Source: F-183 sp036502165 (GTDB lineage: Bacteria; Acidobacteriota; Terriglobia; Bryobacterales; Bryobacteraceae). Taken from it: a stretch of 16,360 nt of DNA. The DNA lies in contig DASXZC010000035.1 in NCBI GenBank assembly GCA_036502165.1, positions 1 to 16,360 on the forward strand, written 5' to 3'. The notes beneath the pieces were generated by a model. The model was not told the DNA's origin. It saw only the letters and a list, made by a program, of their open reading frames with translations, and made no database searches. Both the position numbers and the translations under genes were made by a program. Shown piece after piece: positions 15,401-16,360 of the stretch (position 1 is its first letter; each line of letters begins with the position of its first letter).

Positions 15401-16360
15401 GCGTTCGGTTTGCGACTCCGCCGAAATCGTTCACGGCGCCGATCTTCGAGGTCTCGTACAATCCGTTGTTTCATGGTCTCGAAGGAGTTGGATACACAAA
15501 CATCGTCGACACTCATCCGGGCCACACACAATTCGCCGCTACCGACAATGAGAACGGCTGGATCGCGGAAGCACGTCCATTCCTGGGCGATGCGTACGCG
15601 AACCTCACTGGATTTTCAGGAAGTCCGGGAGTTCAGGTGTCGGGGAGTCTTTATAAGTTCACCGCGGCCCAGACGGGACGGCTGCGTCCGCGCTTCCTGC
15701 CGACTATGGCGGCGTGCGGAGCGAGTCCGCTTCTTGATATCAGTGGGCCGTCTACTGTTATCACCGGCGACATTTCCAACAGCTACAAATACTGCATCGC
15801 GAATGCGGCGGGAGAATGTACGAGCGGCTCCGCGGCTGGCGATGTCTATATGAATTGTCCTCAGACGCGGCTTCCCTATTGCGCCTATCAGGGCGTCGGC
15901 AACTCTGACCCCGACACTCGCGACATGTGCATCGCCGACCTCGGTGCGTACACAATGGGCGTCAATCAAGTCGGCGTGCGGCAAGCCGATCCGGATGGCA
16001 GATTCGGACGGCGCGTGACGAAAGCCTTCAGCCATTATCATTGGATCAGCCCATTCTGGAACGCAAAAATGCTGCCGGATGGCCATTGGCTGATCGCTTG
16101 GAGCATGTTCCTGAACGGGCTCCGCACGTCCGCGCTGCTTGTAAAGCTGCCGCCGTTCCCCGCCCCCGATGGACTGAATCGATCGGATTACGTTCCGGTT
16201 GCAGTGACGATTCAACCGTCGGTTCCCGGAGTCGACAATGCAATCGTCCAGTTCGGCTATGGCACGAATTACTTCTGTACGAGCCGGCAGGAGGTCTGCT
16301 TACAAGGCAGCGCGTCGCAATTGTCTTACGCGAGTGAGAACCCGGCCGGTGTGCACTGCA
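12475..16360 (+). CDS. Very large exported cysteine-rich protein with FN3-like ends and two phage-tail-like beta modules; 3' end beyond the window
   Basis: An open frame of 1295 residues without a stop to the window edge. The N terminus is a signal peptide: basic MTQKQKFSILRTARGR, hydrophobic LPFLSLLLAATAFG, cleavage near residue 31. Residues about 33-140 look like an FN3 or purple-acid-phosphatase N-terminal domain (IPSIRIGTTATQAVISYTAP through VVTISCSSGTVTGTAQFST). Two related beta modules follow, at 357-417 (GVVNRTGASVVLLFGDRF ... YSIASVDSDGTLTLAG) and 756-815 (GTISVTGNTVTGNGTQW ... YMFSYISSTQGTLAT). The intervening Trp/Gly/Asp-rich text could be propeller-like but is not assigned. From about 1243 a second FN3-like segment starts (VTIQPSVPGVDNAIVQFGYG) and is cut by the edge. 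About thirty cysteines, many closely spaced (CSSGDC, CTSGC, a CC pair), point to disulfides outside the cytoplasm. Similar text is recalled from Solibacter-like genomes. No catalytic motif was recognised; adhesion or surface structure is a guess. Confidence 0.8.
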   Translation, partial: MTQKQKFSILRTARGRLPFLSLLLAATAFGQIPSIRIGTTATQAVISYTAPDFNPCTIDIRETSSSNPLVHDVDPSIYPGSNLDTRAGSLTTGRKRVFVAGKRAAEPGLDGRWYSRALQTNTQHVVTISCSSGTVTGTAQFSTMNSPLGATANDPLPVDPNNPGQYAWPTINWTDRTQTIVDPQTGFLVRQLDSPRDSYLQIGSGSFASASNVGGGSAWTTPTSALADDSAAATYTGTSRGWMFLEFGLSFLNSSSHSTLTPSANTFVPTFNAWCSSGDCSTASSDDRSIQYCMTIDGMTCATDMLQHTLTACTSGCTGSSFRFAAMTSPQAMLADWYSSGHYNTSVSAVALSRLSGVVNRTGASVVLLFGDRFNLAWGAGSTISINSVAYSIASVDSDGTLTLAGSPAGTDTNVPYIGSNAGLLIRKLTTGTQQISVQSVSYSYEIGDAPTLEDSGDEDALANCAEVQVAGPGGELGWHCQVSQSIYWIGGTTGTVNRLGRASVPFNGGTPGWGGFCANNDSFWDNADPNSLYCPQNSHNGHVLLLKLTYSGSNTDIGDLTESAGLIACGSAPCWNVTNLTASGSELDTQMAAFHPAWATYKFKAGSIAIFGRAAGANSLMFMVRRDGNNDTMAFIFKYNLNTHQIDGAMPSWAYWPARWAGMHGPLDMNNAQWGDAELHAFTGPLTPGQNDTAGNGPYLSTITSGAISNAGSPCPVRPANSTIAGADWPTGNKCLQITVDGEPGDPSPAFYNNGTISVTGNTVTGNGTQWTILMDQSQMLINGNYYMFSYISSTQGTLATSPGTLSNVAYTLYLEPVNNSKVGHPLYSYLQDAAERDVFCILPQGDFNGCSGLYPLSGAIPNEYVRLILKSGNTWTLQRGWAGTNPTTPFVAQGANAEIVAQPGSCFFDSTYPCAALRVVWDFVNDPYGYNANGNTVVRDQNDQGCCHATFQGVSVDLAYTCPTLDGVSSGCYSVRFATPPKSFTAPIFEVSYNPLFHGLEGVGYTNIVDTHPGHTQFAATDNENGWIAEARPFLGDAYANLTGFSGSPGVQVSGSLYKFTAAQTGRLRPRFLPTMAACGASPLLDISGPSTVITGDISNSYKYCIANAAGECTSGSAAGDVYMNCPQTRLPYCAYQGVGNSDPDTRDMCIADLGAYTMGVNQVGVRQADPDGRFGRRVTKAFSHYHWISPFWNAKMLPDGHWLIAWSMFLNGLRTSALLVKLPPFPAPDGLNRSDYVPVAVTIQPSVPGVDNAIVQFGYGTNYFCTSRQEVCLQGSASQLSYASENPAGVHC

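Overview
The window reads as a high-GC Gram-negative chromosome, most likely an acidobacterium of the Bryobacterales/Solibacter type. This is inference, based on: exported proteins that open with a QIDLRTQ..VDF-like motif or an FN3-like 'IRIGTTATQAVISY' motif, an exported DinB-fold protein, and a polysaccharide locus made of scattered single genes. No rRNA, tRNA, CRISPR array, transposase or integrase is visible. No gap between genes exceeds 300 bases; the longest are about 180-195 bases.

Left part (1-8519): a sugar-polymer synthesis and modification block. It holds a left-truncated class-B asparagine-synthase-type amidotransferase (minus), a family 2 glycosyltransferase (plus), an FAD-dependent monooxygenase-like protein (minus), a small exported DinB-fold protein (plus), a second, complete asparagine-synthase-type amidotransferase (plus) and, 15 bases after it, a heparinase II/III-like polysaccharide lyase (plus). 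The two amidotransferases are distinct paralogues. With the glycosyltransferase and lyase they suggest assembly of an amidated, uronate-type surface polysaccharide.

Middle and right (8520-12281): a small exported Gly/Ser-linker protein (minus), an inner-membrane DUF937-OmpA fusion (plus) and an O-antigen ligase/Wzy-type membrane polymerase (minus). Three of the gene pairs here and to the left are tail-to-tail: two with no base between the stop codons and one overlapping by 13 bases.

Right end (12475-16360): the first 1295 residues of a very large exported, cysteine-rich protein that runs off the window. It has FN3-like segments near both visible ends and two copies of a roughly 60-residue beta module of a kind seen in phage tail and baseplate proteins. 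It is the least explained object here.

Both edge genes (1-1784 minus, 12475-16360 plus) are open to the window edge. Several starts (the DinB-fold gene, the O-antigen ligase, possibly the DUF937-OmpA gene) lie only 0-12 nt downstream of the predicted transcription start, suggesting leaderless or near-leaderless messages. I see no fully new system, but the exoprotein, the DUF937-OmpA fusion, the flanking-module exported protein and the paired amidotransferases deserve a second look.
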